NCBI RefSeq assembly: GCF_025200925.1
Contig: NZ_CP104174.1
Span: forward strand, 620,001 to 684,000
Direction: 5' to 3'
Length of the DNA: 64,000 nt
Origin: Bradyrhizobium sp. CB1015
GTDB lineage: Bacteria; Pseudomonadota; Alphaproteobacteria; Rhizobiales; Xanthobacteraceae
Each line of letters starts with the position of its first letter. Within the stretch, counting starts at the first letter, position 1. Positions 7,277-17,800 of the stretch are shown here, one piece after another. Both the position numbers and the translations under genes were made by a program. The notes beneath the pieces are model-generated. The model was given only the letters and a program-made list of their open reading frames with translations. It was not told the DNA's origin and did no database searches.

Positions 7277-10200
7277 TCCCGTGCGCGAGGATGCGGACGG
7301 CCTGAGCGTCGCGATCGTCGGGATGGCCGGGCGTTTTCCGGGCGCTGACACCGTTGACGTGTTGTGGCGCAATCTCGAAATGGGCAAGGAGGCGATTACA
7401 GTCTTCGACAGCTGCCGGGCATCGGCCGAGAACGATCTGATCAAGTTTGTGCCGGCGGGGTTCGTCTTGTCGGATATTGAAAAGTTCGACGCATCGTTCT
7501 TCGCTATGACGCCCCGCGAAGCGGAAATCACCGATCCCCAGCACCGGGTGCTCCTCGAATGCGCATTCGAGGCACTGGAGAATGCGGGTTACGCCGGCGA
7601 TGTCAGCGGAATCGAGGTTGGCGTTTACGTCGGCTGCGGTCCCAACGGTTACCTTCTGAACAACATCTACGCGAACCGTCGGGTCGTGGAAACGGTCAGC
7701 CCCATCCAGCTGCTGATCGGCAACGAGAAGGATTACCTGGCGTCGCGCATCGCGTACAAGCTCGATCTCAAGGGACCGAGCGTGGTCGTGCAGTCGGCTT
7801 GCTCGACTTCGCTGCTTGCGGTGCACGTTGCCGCACGCGCGCTCTTGGGAGGTGAATGCGACCTCGCGCTCGCCGGTGGCGTCTCGATTGAGTGTCCGCA
7901 GGGCTCCGGCTATCGGTACGAGCCAGGTGGAATCCTGTCTCCGGACGGGCGCTGTCGGCCCTTTAGCGCGCAGGCCGGCGGAACGGTGCGCGGCAACGGC
8001 GCAGCCGTCGTGGTACTCAAGCGGCTCGACGATGCGGTAGCGGATCGCGACACAATTTACGCCGTTCTCCGGGGCTCGGCGACCAATAACGATGGCGCTG
8101 CAAAAGTCGGCTATGCGGCGCCGAGCGTGGAGGGCCAGTGCCGCGTCATTCGGGCGGCACACGCCGTCGCCGGAGTTGGAGCGGACACGATCGGCTACGT
8201 CGAAGCACACGGGACCGCGACCGCGCTTGGCGACCCGATCGAAGTCGCCGCATTGTCGGACGCATTTCGGTCGAGCCATCCAAGACCGGGCCCGTGCATG
8301 ATCGGATCGCTCAAGTCGAATATCGGTCATCTCGATGCCGCGGCCGGAGCTGCTGGCCTCATCAAGGCGGTTCTGGCCTTGCACCGCGAGCACATCCCCG
8401 CAAGCCTGCACTACGAAACCCCGAACCCGAGAATCGATTTTTCCGGTGGGACATTTGCAGTCGCCTCGGCGGGAATGAGCTGGCCGCGAGGGAAGGATCG
8501 GCGGCGAGCCGGGGTGAGCTCGTTCGGCATTGGGGGCGCGAATGTTCACGTCGTACTGGAGGAAGCGCCGTCGCAGAATCGCGCGCCGTTGCGGCGCGGC
8601 TCGGTTGCCATTCTTCGCCTCTCGGCGATGAGCGCGACAGCGCTTGCGCAGGCCGCGTCTCGGCTCGCCGATCACCTTGAACAGGCGCCGGACCTCCGGT
8701 TGGATGACGTGGCCTTCTCACTTCGGTTTGGCCGTAAGGCTTTGCCGCACCGAATGGCTGTGCCAGTCGAAAACCTCGAGTCCGCGGTGCGGCTGCTTCG
8801 CAATAACGTTCCCTCCGAGGTGTCCCGCGGAATTGCCGGTCAGCGGCCGCCGAAGGTCGTTCTGATGTTCCCTGGACAAGGAAACCAGTTCATCGGCATG
8901 GCGGCCGGGCTGCTGCAGGACGGCCCGGTCTTTTCCGCGGAACTTGCACGCTGTGCCGAGATAATGCGTCCGCTGCTCGAGATGGACCTGCGGGACGCGA
9001 TTTATCCTAGCAAGGAATGCGACCGGAAAGGCTGCGCCTCGCGCCTCGGCGAAACATGGCTCACGCAGCCCGTCCTGTTCGCGCTCGAATATGCACTCGC
9101 GCGCCAGTGGATGGCCTGGGGTCTGCGCCCGTTCGCCATGATCGGCCACAGTCTCGGCGAATACGTCGCGGCATGCTTGGCGGGCGTATTCTCGCTGGAG
9201 GACGCGCTGCAGCTGGTCTGCGCGAGAGGTCGGCTGATGCACGATCTGCCTGAGGGCAGCATGATGGCGGTTGCCGTGGGCGAGAACGAACTGGCCTCGC
9301 GGCTCGGTGGCTCGCTCGGCTTGGCCGCGGTGAACCGCTTCGACCTGTGCGTCGTCTCAGGGCCGCCGTCAGACGTTGCCGCATTGCGCGCCGCGCTTGA
9401 AGCAGATGAAATCGTTTGTCACGCGCTGCCGATATCGCGTGCATTTCACTCTCCGATGATGGACGCGTGCCTGCCGTCGCTCGCGACCTTGTTTTCCCGC
9501 ATCCGGCTCAACGCGCCGACGATCCCGTTCATCTCGAACGTGACCGGTTCGTACATTACCGCAGCTGAGGCCGTCAGCCCGGATTATTGGACGGCTCAGT
9601 TAAGAAGCACAGTCCGCTTCGCCCTCGGCCTGCGCGCCTTGCCTGCGGACGAGGATTTGGTGCTCCTCGAATGCGGCCCCGGACGGTCCTTGTCGGGGGC
9701 CGCGCGCGCGATCCCCGGCGGCCGTTCGAACGTGTTCGCCGTCGCTGCCCTTCCGCTGGAGGGAACGTCAGTTTCCGACCGACTGCATACTGCGCGCGCG
9801 TGCGCGGAACTCTGGTGCCGCGGTCTTGCGTTAGCGGGGGACGAGGATTTTGCGGATGCCTGGCGCATTCCATTGCCGACTTATCCGTTCGAGCGCAGGC
9901 GTCATTGGATCGAACCCGGGGATGGGATTCAAGTGGTGGCTGGTCCGGCACAGGAGCCGGACGGTCGCAACGAATCCGCAGCGGCGCCGACCGTTGCCCA
10001 GCAGGCCCGCGGCCAGGATGAGACCTTACACGAACGTCTTGCTCAACTATGGAGCGAGGCGCTTGGTGTCGAGGAAATCGGTCCCACGGATGATTTCTTC
10101 GCCCTCGGGGGCGATTCAATCACGGCGATGCAGGTCGCCCACCGCGCCCGCGTTATTGGGCTGTCCCTGCGCCCCGTGATGATCCTGGAGCATCCGACGA

Positions 10201-13200
10201 TCGAGCGCCTGGCCGAGGTGCTCGAGGCCGAGATGTCGCAATCCGTCGATAGCGCCGCACCGGCCGCTGCATTCATTGCGAAGCCGGAGGAGGCGCACGA
10301 AGCCTTCCCCTTAACCGACATCCAGCATGCTTACTTCGTTGGTCGCGGCGCGGGTGTCGGCTCGGGCAACGTAGCTGCGCACAGCTATGAGGAATTTGAC
10401 TGCGACGAGCTCGACATTGCGCGGCTCGAAGGCGCGCTCAATCGCTTGATCCGGCGTCATCCGATGTTGCGCGCCGTGATCACCTCCGACGGCCGTCAAC
10501 GCGTGCTGCCTGCTGTGCCCGACTACCGCCTGAGTCCGATCGATCTTCGGCCGCTGGAGGCGGGGCAGGCGGAGGCCCGATTGGCGGAAATCCGACGAAA
10601 CAAGTCGCACCAAGTCCTCCCCGCCGAGCGCTGGCCCCTATTCGATATTTCCGTAACGCTGATGCCCGGCGGGCGAGCGCGACTTCACGTGAGCTTCGAT
10701 CTGTTGATCGCGGACGCCTGGAGCATCATGCTCTTCTGGAAAGAGCTCGAACAACGGTATCTCGATCGCGACCATGATCCTTTGCCCGTGGAGGTCACCT
10801 ATCGCGACTACGTTCTCGCCGAAGACCGATCGCACGCGAGCGCCTCATTCAACCGTGCGAAGGCGTACTGGCTTGAGAGGGCGCAATCATTTCCTGACGC
10901 TCCCAGCCTGCCGCTCGCCTGCAATCCAAATTCAATAAAGGCGCCGACCTTCGTGCGCCGAACCGCGCGCGTAAATGTCCAGCCCTGGGCGAAAATCAAG
11001 GCGGTCGGCGCACATCATGGTCTGACGCCGTCCACGCTGTTGTGTGCGGTGTATGCGGAAGTCATCGCTGCCTGGAGCGAGACGCCTCGCTTTTGCCTGA
11101 ACCTCCCGGCGTTCAATCGCCCGCCCATCCACCCGGCCATATACGACGTGATCGGCGACTTCACGTCCATCCTCCTGCTCGAGGTGGACGCGACCACCGA
11201 CCAGACATTTCTCGCGCGGGCTCAGGGGCTGCAGCGCCAGTTATGGCAGGACATTGCTGCGCTGGAGTTCGGCGGACTGAAGTTCCTGCGGGCCATCGGC
11301 GCCTATCGGCTGACGATGCCGATCATGCCGTATGTGTTCACGAGCCTCATCTTTCCCGGGGTTTCGGACCAGCCGGCAGGCGGAAAGATCGGCCGTTTTG
11401 TCAGCGGTATTTCCCAGACGCCGCAGGTTTGGCTTGACTGCCAAGTCTATGAGGAGAACGGCGACCTCGTCTTCAATTGGGATTCGATAGATGCGCTGTT
11501 CGATCCGGTGATGCTCGACCGGATGTTTGACGAGTTTCGGCATCTTCTGACGCTACTTGCCGAGTACGAGCACATCTGGACGCACAACGACTGGCGCGAC
11601 GCGCGGGCGGCGCGCTTTGTTGGGGAAGCCCGTCACCTGGCCAACCTCACCGCCGCCGAAATCCCAGAGAGGCTGCTGCACGCGACATTTCTCGAGCGGA
11701 GCGGGTCCGATCCTGCGGCCCTTGCACTCCTCGGTTCCAGAACCCTCACATACGGCGAGCTCGCGCGCATATCCGCCGTGGTCGCAGGCGACTTGCAAGA
11801 GTCCGGAGCCGGCGTGGGCGCGCGCATTGCTGTCGTGATTGATAAGGGCTGGGAACAAGTCGCCGCAACGATCGGAGCTGTTCGCGCCGGGTGCGCGTAT
11901 GTGCCTGTTGACCCGCAGTGGCCGATTGCACGCCTGAATGACATCGCAGCGATCGCTTCGATCGCGGCGATCGTGACGGTACCCGAACTCGACGCCAGCC
12001 GCGACTGGCCCGAGGGAATACCGCGCATTGTGATCAGCGATCGAACGTTCGAGCGGACAACCGAATGGGTGGATCGCGGGGGTGATCCCGATTGTCTCGC
12101 CTATATAACGTTCACGTCGGGCACGACCGGGCAGCCGAAGGGGGTGATGATCACGCACAGGGCCGCCCTCAATACGATCTGCGACATCAATCGACGTTTC
12201 GCGGTCGGGTCCGCCGACCGGGTGCTGGCGCTGTCGGCGCTTACCTTTGATCTGTCGGTCTACGACATCTTCGGCCTGCTGGAAGCCGGAGGGGCCATTG
12301 TCATCCCCGACGAGCACGCGGCTCGCGATCCGGCACACTGGCTCGCGCTCGCCACGGACGCCGGGGTTACGATCTGGAACTCGGTGCCGGCGCTCATGCA
12401 ATTGCTGGCGAGCCAAGTGGAGCAAAGCGCGAAGGCCTCGCTGGGCAACCTGCGTCTCGTCATGTTGAGCGGCGACTGGATCCCCCTCGACCTCGCCAGC
12501 CGTGTGCTCGCTTTCGCGCCGAAAGCGCAGGTCGTGAGCCTCGGCGGCGCGACTGAGGCGTCAATTTGGTCGATATTCCACGTTATAGAGCAGGTCGATC
12601 CATCGTGGCGCAGCATCCCATATGGCAGGCCGCTCGCGAATCAAACTTTGCACGTCCTCGATGCGCACCTGCGTCCGCGCCCGGACGGGGTCGCTGGCGA
12701 ATTGTACATTTGCGGCGTCGGCTTGGCGCAGGGATATTTCAATAATGAAACGGAAACAGCAGCCCGATTTCTGACCCACCCACGGACGGACACGCGCCTT
12801 TACCGGACTGGTGACCTGGGCCGCTGGCTGCCAGACGGCCGAATCGAGTTTCTGGGTCGAATCGACAGCCAAGTGAAGATCAACGGGTACCGGATTGAAA
12901 CAGGCGAAATCGAGAAGGCCTGTTGCACCCATCCTGCGGTGCGCGCCTGCGTGGTCGTGGCGTCCGGCCAAGAGCGTCGCGCGCGGAGCTTGGTGCTGTA
13001 TGCATGCGCGAAGCCTGGTGCCCGCATAGAAATCGATCGACTGAAGTCGCATCTGGCGGAGCGCCTGCCGGCCTACATGGTCCCGGCCACCCTGGTCGAA
13101 CTCCCGACGCTTCCGCTCTCCGCCAACGGCAAGGTCGATCGTGCGCGGCTGCCCAGCTCCCTGGCACTCGAGGCGGCGCATACCAGGGTGTCCCCCGAAA

Positions 13201-14897
13201 CACCGACGGAAGCTCGCCTGATCGACTTTTTGCAAGCTATTTTGGGCGTTGCTGAGGTGGGCGCCACCGACGATTTCTTCGAATGCGGCGGCGACTCGCG
13301 ACAGGCGATTGAACTCGTTACCCGCATCCGCAGCGAATTCACCGCCGAGTTTCCCCTGCGTGGGGCATTCGAGTATCCAGTCATTCGTGACCTCGCACGA
13401 ATTGTCGACGCACACGTTGCGCGCCGGCCCGCCAGCGAGGTTCGAGGGCCTGTGCCCGGAGCGCGCGGTCCGGCCGCGCCGCTCACGTCGGCGCAGATGC
13501 GCGTTTGGTTTCATCACCTGCTGGTCCCAGGTAACAGCACTTACAATATCGTGGAGCCGTTTCGTCTTAGCGGGCCGCTCGATGCGGACGTGTTGTTGCA
13601 GGCCCTCAGCCACTTTGTCGAGCGGCATGACGCCCTGCGCATGGCCTTTCGCGACGCTCCCGACGGCCCGCTCCAGGTGGTAGGCGTGCATGCATGTCCC
13701 GAGCTCAAGCTCGTGGACGTATCCCGGGCGGGTCGGAGCGCCGCGGAACGTCGTGTCGCACAAGAGATCAGGATACAGGCGGATAGGCCGTTCGACCTCG
13801 TTAACGGGCCTCTGTTTCGGTGTCGCCTCGTGCGGCTCGCCGCGGAGGATCACGTTCTGATCGTCGCAGTGCACCACATTGTCTGGGACGGTTGGTCGAC
13901 GGCCATTATGATCCGCGAGCTCGGGAGCTTGTACCGGTCCTTGATTTCGGGAAGCGAGCCGGCCCCAGCGGTTTCTACCCTTCGGTTCTCGGATATCGCG
14001 GTGTGGGAGCAAGAGCAGTTGCAGTCTGACACTTATCGCGAGCAACTGGCTTATTGGGCGCAGCAGCTTCATGCACCTCCCTTGCTCGCCCTGCCGACGG
14101 ATCGCGCAAGCGCCTCATCCGAAAGGCCGGAGGGGTCGCGCGAGCCTGTTGTGATACAAGCCATGATTGCGAGCCGCTTCAAGGACACCTGCCGCCGCAA
14201 CGGTGCAACGCTGTTCATGGGGTACTTGGCAGCGTGGCAGACGCTCCTGCACTGGTGGTGCCGCCAGGACGACATCATCGTCGGAGTGCCGTCCGGGCAC
14301 CGCGAGCATCCGCAGACGGCTGAGGTGATCGGGTTCCTCGTCAACAGCTTGGCGATGCGCACGCGATTCGCTGCTGGAATCGACTTCGCCGGGCTTCTCG
14401 GCGCAGTCCGCGAAACGGCCGTGGCGGCCTACTCCAACCAAGGGGTGCCTTTCGATCGCGTCGTCGAGCAGCTGCGGCCAAAGCGCGGCATGTCGGAATC
14501 GGCGCCGGTCTTCCGCGCATGGTTCGTGCTGCACGATGTGCCAATGCCGGCGTGGGAGTTGCCCGGTATCTCGGTCTCGGCGATCGATGCGGAGTTCCTG
14601 CTCGCCGTGCACGACATCAAGCTTTCCATCATCGAAAAGAATGGGGCGATGGAGGGCGGGATCGACTACCGAACAACGCTGTTCGAGGCATCCACGATCA
14701 ACCGGCTGCGCCGCTGCCTTGTCGCCTTGATTGAAACCGTGGCGGCATCACCGAACATCCCGATTTCGAAGCTCGCCCGAACTCTCGAGGAAACCTGGGC
14801 ACTCGCGGATGCCGGGGCCGACGTCAAGTCCCGCCGCAGATGGGGCTCGGTCAAGGCGCAGCGCATCACAATCCGGACTGAAGCAAATGGCGTGTGA
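7260..14897 (+). CDS. Hybrid PKS/NRPS megasynthase: KS-AT-ACP-Cy-A(Cys)-PCP-C
   Basis: About 2,545 residues. Domains in order are as follows. KS: QSACSTS near 180, EAHGTATALGD, SNIGHLDAAAG. AT: FPGQGNQF; GHSLGEY near 628; RAFHSP, more like malonyl than methylmalonyl types. ACP: GGDSITAM near 950. A heterocyclisation domain: SFDLLIADAWS near 1145, the DxxxxD motif in place of HHxxxDG. A: TSGTTGQPKG near 1617, then SGDWIPL and LGGATEASIW. PCP: GGDSRQA near 2010. A normal C domain: HHIVWDG near 2205. The A-domain pocket read by eye is D-L-Y-N-M-S-L-I-W, the cysteine type of pyochelin and yersiniabactin synthetases, so Cy-A should form a thiazoline. No loading domain precedes the KS. The gene overlaps the next by 11 bases, and its C domain should accept the alanine loaded by that protein. 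Confidence 0.95.
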   Translation: MPSVLDPVREDADGLSVAIVGMAGRFPGADTVDVLWRNLEMGKEAITVFDSCRASAENDLIKFVPAGFVLSDIEKFDASFFAMTPREAEITDPQHRVLLECAFEALENAGYAGDVSGIEVGVYVGCGPNGYLLNNIYANRRVVETVSPIQLLIGNEKDYLASRIAYKLDLKGPSVVVQSACSTSLLAVHVAARALLGGECDLALAGGVSIECPQGSGYRYEPGGILSPDGRCRPFSAQAGGTVRGNGAAVVVLKRLDDAVADRDTIYAVLRGSATNNDGAAKVGYAAPSVEGQCRVIRAAHAVAGVGADTIGYVEAHGTATALGDPIEVAALSDAFRSSHPRPGPCMIGSLKSNIGHLDAAAGAAGLIKAVLALHREHIPASLHYETPNPRIDFSGGTFAVASAGMSWPRGKDRRRAGVSSFGIGGANVHVVLEEAPSQNRAPLRRGSVAILRLSAMSATALAQAASRLADHLEQAPDLRLDDVAFSLRFGRKALPHRMAVPVENLESAVRLLRNNVPSEVSRGIAGQRPPKVVLMFPGQGNQFIGMAAGLLQDGPVFSAELARCAEIMRPLLEMDLRDAIYPSKECDRKGCASRLGETWLTQPVLFALEYALARQWMAWGLRPFAMIGHSLGEYVAACLAGVFSLEDALQLVCARGRLMHDLPEGSMMAVAVGENELASRLGGSLGLAAVNRFDLCVVSGPPSDVAALRAALEADEIVCHALPISRAFHSPMMDACLPSLATLFSRIRLNAPTIPFISNVTGSYITAAEAVSPDYWTAQLRSTVRFALGLRALPADEDLVLLECGPGRSLSGAARAIPGGRSNVFAVAALPLEGTSVSDRLHTARACAELWCRGLALAGDEDFADAWRIPLPTYPFERRRHWIEPGDGIQVVAGPAQEPDGRNESAAAPTVAQQARGQDETLHERLAQLWSEALGVEEIGPTDDFFALGGDSITAMQVAHRARVIGLSLRPVMILEHPTIERLAEVLEAEMSQSVDSAAPAAAFIAKPEEAHEAFPLTDIQHAYFVGRGAGVGSGNVAAHSYEEFDCDELDIARLEGALNRLIRRHPMLRAVITSDGRQRVLPAVPDYRLSPIDLRPLEAGQAEARLAEIRRNKSHQVLPAERWPLFDISVTLMPGGRARLHVSFDLLIADAWSIMLFWKELEQRYLDRDHDPLPVEVTYRDYVLAEDRSHASASFNRAKAYWLERAQSFPDAPSLPLACNPNSIKAPTFVRRTARVNVQPWAKIKAVGAHHGLTPSTLLCAVYAEVIAAWSETPRFCLNLPAFNRPPIHPAIYDVIGDFTSILLLEVDATTDQTFLARAQGLQRQLWQDIAALEFGGLKFLRAIGAYRLTMPIMPYVFTSLIFPGVSDQPAGGKIGRFVSGISQTPQVWLDCQVYEENGDLVFNWDSIDALFDPVMLDRMFDEFRHLLTLLAEYEHIWTHNDWRDARAARFVGEARHLANLTAAEIPERLLHATFLERSGSDPAALALLGSRTLTYGELARISAVVAGDLQESGAGVGARIAVVIDKGWEQVAATIGAVRAGCAYVPVDPQWPIARLNDIAAIASIAAIVTVPELDASRDWPEGIPRIVISDRTFERTTEWVDRGGDPDCLAYITFTSGTTGQPKGVMITHRAALNTICDINRRFAVGSADRVLALSALTFDLSVYDIFGLLEAGGAIVIPDEHAARDPAHWLALATDAGVTIWNSVPALMQLLASQVEQSAKASLGNLRLVMLSGDWIPLDLASRVLAFAPKAQVVSLGGATEASIWSIFHVIEQVDPSWRSIPYGRPLANQTLHVLDAHLRPRPDGVAGELYICGVGLAQGYFNNETETAARFLTHPRTDTRLYRTGDLGRWLPDGRIEFLGRIDSQVKINGYRIETGEIEKACCTHPAVRACVVVASGQERRARSLVLYACAKPGARIEIDRLKSHLAERLPAYMVPATLVELPTLPLSANGKVDRARLPSSLALEAAHTRVSPETPTEARLIDFLQAILGVAEVGATDDFFECGGDSRQAIELVTRIRSEFTAEFPLRGAFEYPVIRDLARIVDAHVARRPASEVRGPVPGARGPAAPLTSAQMRVWFHHLLVPGNSTYNIVEPFRLSGPLDADVLLQALSHFVERHDALRMAFRDAPDGPLQVVGVHACPELKLVDVSRAGRSAAERRVAQEIRIQADRPFDLVNGPLFRCRLVRLAAEDHVLIVAVHHIVWDGWSTAIMIRELGSLYRSLISGSEPAPAVSTLRFSDIAVWEQEQLQSDTYREQLAYWAQQLHAPPLLALPTDRASASSERPEGSREPVVIQAMIASRFKDTCRRNGATLFMGYLAAWQTLLHWWCRQDDIIVGVPSGHREHPQTAEVIGFLVNSLAMRTRFAAGIDFAGLLGAVRETAVAAYSNQGVPFDRVVEQLRPKRGMSESAPVFRAWFVLHDVPMPAWELPGISVSAIDAEFLLAVHDIKLSIIEKNGAMEGGIDYRTTLFEASTINRLRRCLVALIETVAASPNIPISKLARTLEETWALADAGADVKSRRRWGSVKAQRITIRTEANGV

Positions 14898-17800
14898 ACC
14901 TAGCCTGGAAGCGAAAAATCCGCAGGCGCCCCGCGTCAATTGCCTGCATGCGCTGGTGCTGGATCAGGCAGATCGCACGCCCGACAGGGTCGCCGTGCGC
15001 GCCCGTGACGGCGCGCTGACGTATCGAGAACTGGCGTCCCGGGCTCGTTCGCTTGCCCGACAGCTCCGGTTCTCGGGCGTCGAGACCGAGACGCCCGTCG
15101 GAGTGCTGCTGCCACGCTTGCGCAATCTCCCGGTAGGCCTGCTCGCCGTGATGGCGTCGGGCGGCGCGTACGTCCCCCTCGATCCGGCCCATCCCGACGA
15201 GCGAATGGGATTTCTACTGCAGGACTGTCAGGCCCCCGTCGTCGTTACAACGGCAACTTTAGCCGGGCGTCTCGCCGGCAGCTCAGCACGGGCGATCACG
15301 ATCGATAGTTTGGACACAAGCTTCGACGGCAAGGCTGGCGCCGCGCTCGAGGAGCATTCGGGGCCCGACCGATTGGCATACATCATCTATACCTCCGGCT
15401 CGACGGGGCGGCCTAAAGGCGTGATGATCGAGCATCGCAATGCTGCTGCGCTGCTGGCCTGGGCTCATCAGGAATATTCCGAGACGGAGCTTTCGCGCGT
15501 AGTCGCCGCGACGTCGATAACGTTCGATCTTTCGGTGTTCGAGATCTTCGCCCCGCTGAGCTGCGGCGGATCAATCGACATCATCGATGACGGCCTTGCC
15601 TTCGCGCATTGGCCAGACCGCATTCATGCGACCTTGCTCAATACAGTGCCCTCTATCATGCGCGAGATTATTGAACTCGATGCTCTGCCGCCGAAGCTTC
15701 CAGTGGTAAACTTGGCTGGCGAAGCCCTGCCGAGGGGCCTCGTTGAGGCGATTTGGCGACGGTGCCCGCAGTGCCGCGTCTATAACCTTTATGGACCATC
15801 CGAAGATACGACATACTCGACGGGCGGCATTGTCTTGCCAACAGATGCGTGCCCGACCATTGGAAGACCTCTGACTGGCAGGCAAGTCTACGTTTTGAAC
15901 GAGCAGGGCGTGCCGGTCGGGGAGGGGGATATCGGCCAGATCTATGTCGGCGGCCCCGGTGTTGCGCGCGGATACTGGCGGCACCCGGAACTGACTGAGC
16001 AAGCCTTTGTCCCGGACATTGGGTCGAACGCCGGCCGCTCTATGTACCGCACCGGGGACTATGCACGCGTGCTACCGGACGGGCGCCTGCTGTTTCTCGG
16101 CCGCAAAGACGACCAAATCAAGCTGCGCGGCTACCGGGTCCACCTGAGCGAAATCGACGCTGCAGTCCGCGCCCATTCGGGAGTGGCTGAGGCCGCGACA
16201 GTTGCCGTGGACGACGAGAGGCGTGGAACCTTTTTGCGTTGCGCGGTCAGGCTTCGGGACGGCACGTGCCTCAGCCAAGTTCAGAACTGGGTCGCGGAGC
16301 GACTCCCGGGCTACATGGCTCAGCTCGACTGGATTGAGCTCGAAGTGTTGCCCAGGCTCCCGAACGGAAAAGTGGATCGGACCGCGCTGCGAGTAGGATT
16401 TCTTTCCGGGCCAAGGAGGGGCAATGCACCACCGGAGGGTGCTGTCGAAACACGACTTGCCCGTCTGTGGTCCGATCTCCTCGGCCTCACGCCGATATTC
16501 CGCGAAGACACCTTCGTCGCCCTGGGCGGTCATTCCTTGCTGGCCGCCCGACTTTCGGCACGTATCCGCGAAAGCTTCGGCGTCGACATACCCGGTTCGC
16601 GATTGCTGCGTTTTCCGACCCTGCGCGCACAGGCCGAATTGCTGGGGTCGGCAGGCCTCGACGAGAACGCGCCAATACCAGAATTTAACAAGCCGAACGG
16701 TCCAGCCCCTTGCTCATTCGCGCAGCAAAGAATGTGGATCCTGGATCGGCTCCTGCCTGGAAGCTCACGCTACAACATCCCGCTGGCATTCCGGCTTTCT
16801 GGCCCGGTCAACGTCGAGGCTCTGTCTTCGGCGCTGCAGTGCCTTCTCGACCGCCATCCGGTGCTTCGCACCACCTATAATGAAGAGGCGGGGGAACTGC
16901 GGCAAACCGTTTGCTTTCCGCCGGGCGACCTCTTGAGCCGCGCCGATGTGTCCCAACAGGATTGCAGCGCGGCGTGGAGTGCAGCGCTTCGACTTGCCAC
17001 ATCGTTCGTACGACGCGCCTTCGATCTCGCTCGCGAGCCGCCGTTTCGGGCTCTGTTGATCGAAGTGACGGCACACGAGCGTCTGCTTGTCTTGTCGACC
17101 CACCACATCGCAGTCGACGGATCGGTCGATCTGTTGATCGACGAACTGTCGCACGCTTACGCGGACGCGCTCGCGAGATCAAGCCGGGAGTCGACGGGCA
17201 CTCGCCGGACCTACATCGATTACGCCGTCTGGGAAACAGGGCGAGTCAGTGTCGAAGGAGCGCTCGCCCCAGCCCTCACCTATTGGAGCTCGCGTTTGGC
17301 GGATCCGCCGCCGCCGCTCAATGTGCCATCGGATCGCGCGAGGACCGGGCCAACCCGTGGCCTCGGCGCTCGGTACAGCTGCCGGCTCAGCCGAGCACTG
17401 TTTGACCAGCTATACGCGCTAATTCGCGCGCGGGATGTGTCGCTGTTCCAGACGCTTCTCGCATTAACTTGGGCGTTTCTGTCGCGCCTGTGCGATCAGG
17501 AAGACCTCTGTGTCGCCGCACCGCTCGCGGACCGGCCGCATCCCGCACTCCAGGGTGTGGTCGGCAATTTCGTCAACACAGTTATCCTGCGCGGGTCGCT
17601 GGGCGGCGATCCCGGCTTCCAGGCGATTCTGGATCAGGCGCGGCAGAGAACGATTGAGGCGATCGAGCACGGCTCCTTCCCGTTTGACAAGATCGTCGAG
17701 GCTATTCCCGGCTCGCGCCACGCCGAGGGCGTGCCGTTCGCGAACATCATGGTTTCCCTGCAGCAGCATGAGACTAACCTAAAGCTCGAAGGCGTCTATG

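Noticed and set aside
7236..8675. 479-codon open frame on the minus strand
   Set aside because: It lies antisense to the KS domain with all KS motifs on the plus strand; its protein is Arg/His-rich and matches nothing. Long antisense frames are common in GC-rich genes.
12561..14072. 503-codon open frame on the minus strand
   Set aside because: Antisense to A, PCP and C domains with clear motifs; no sensible protein features.
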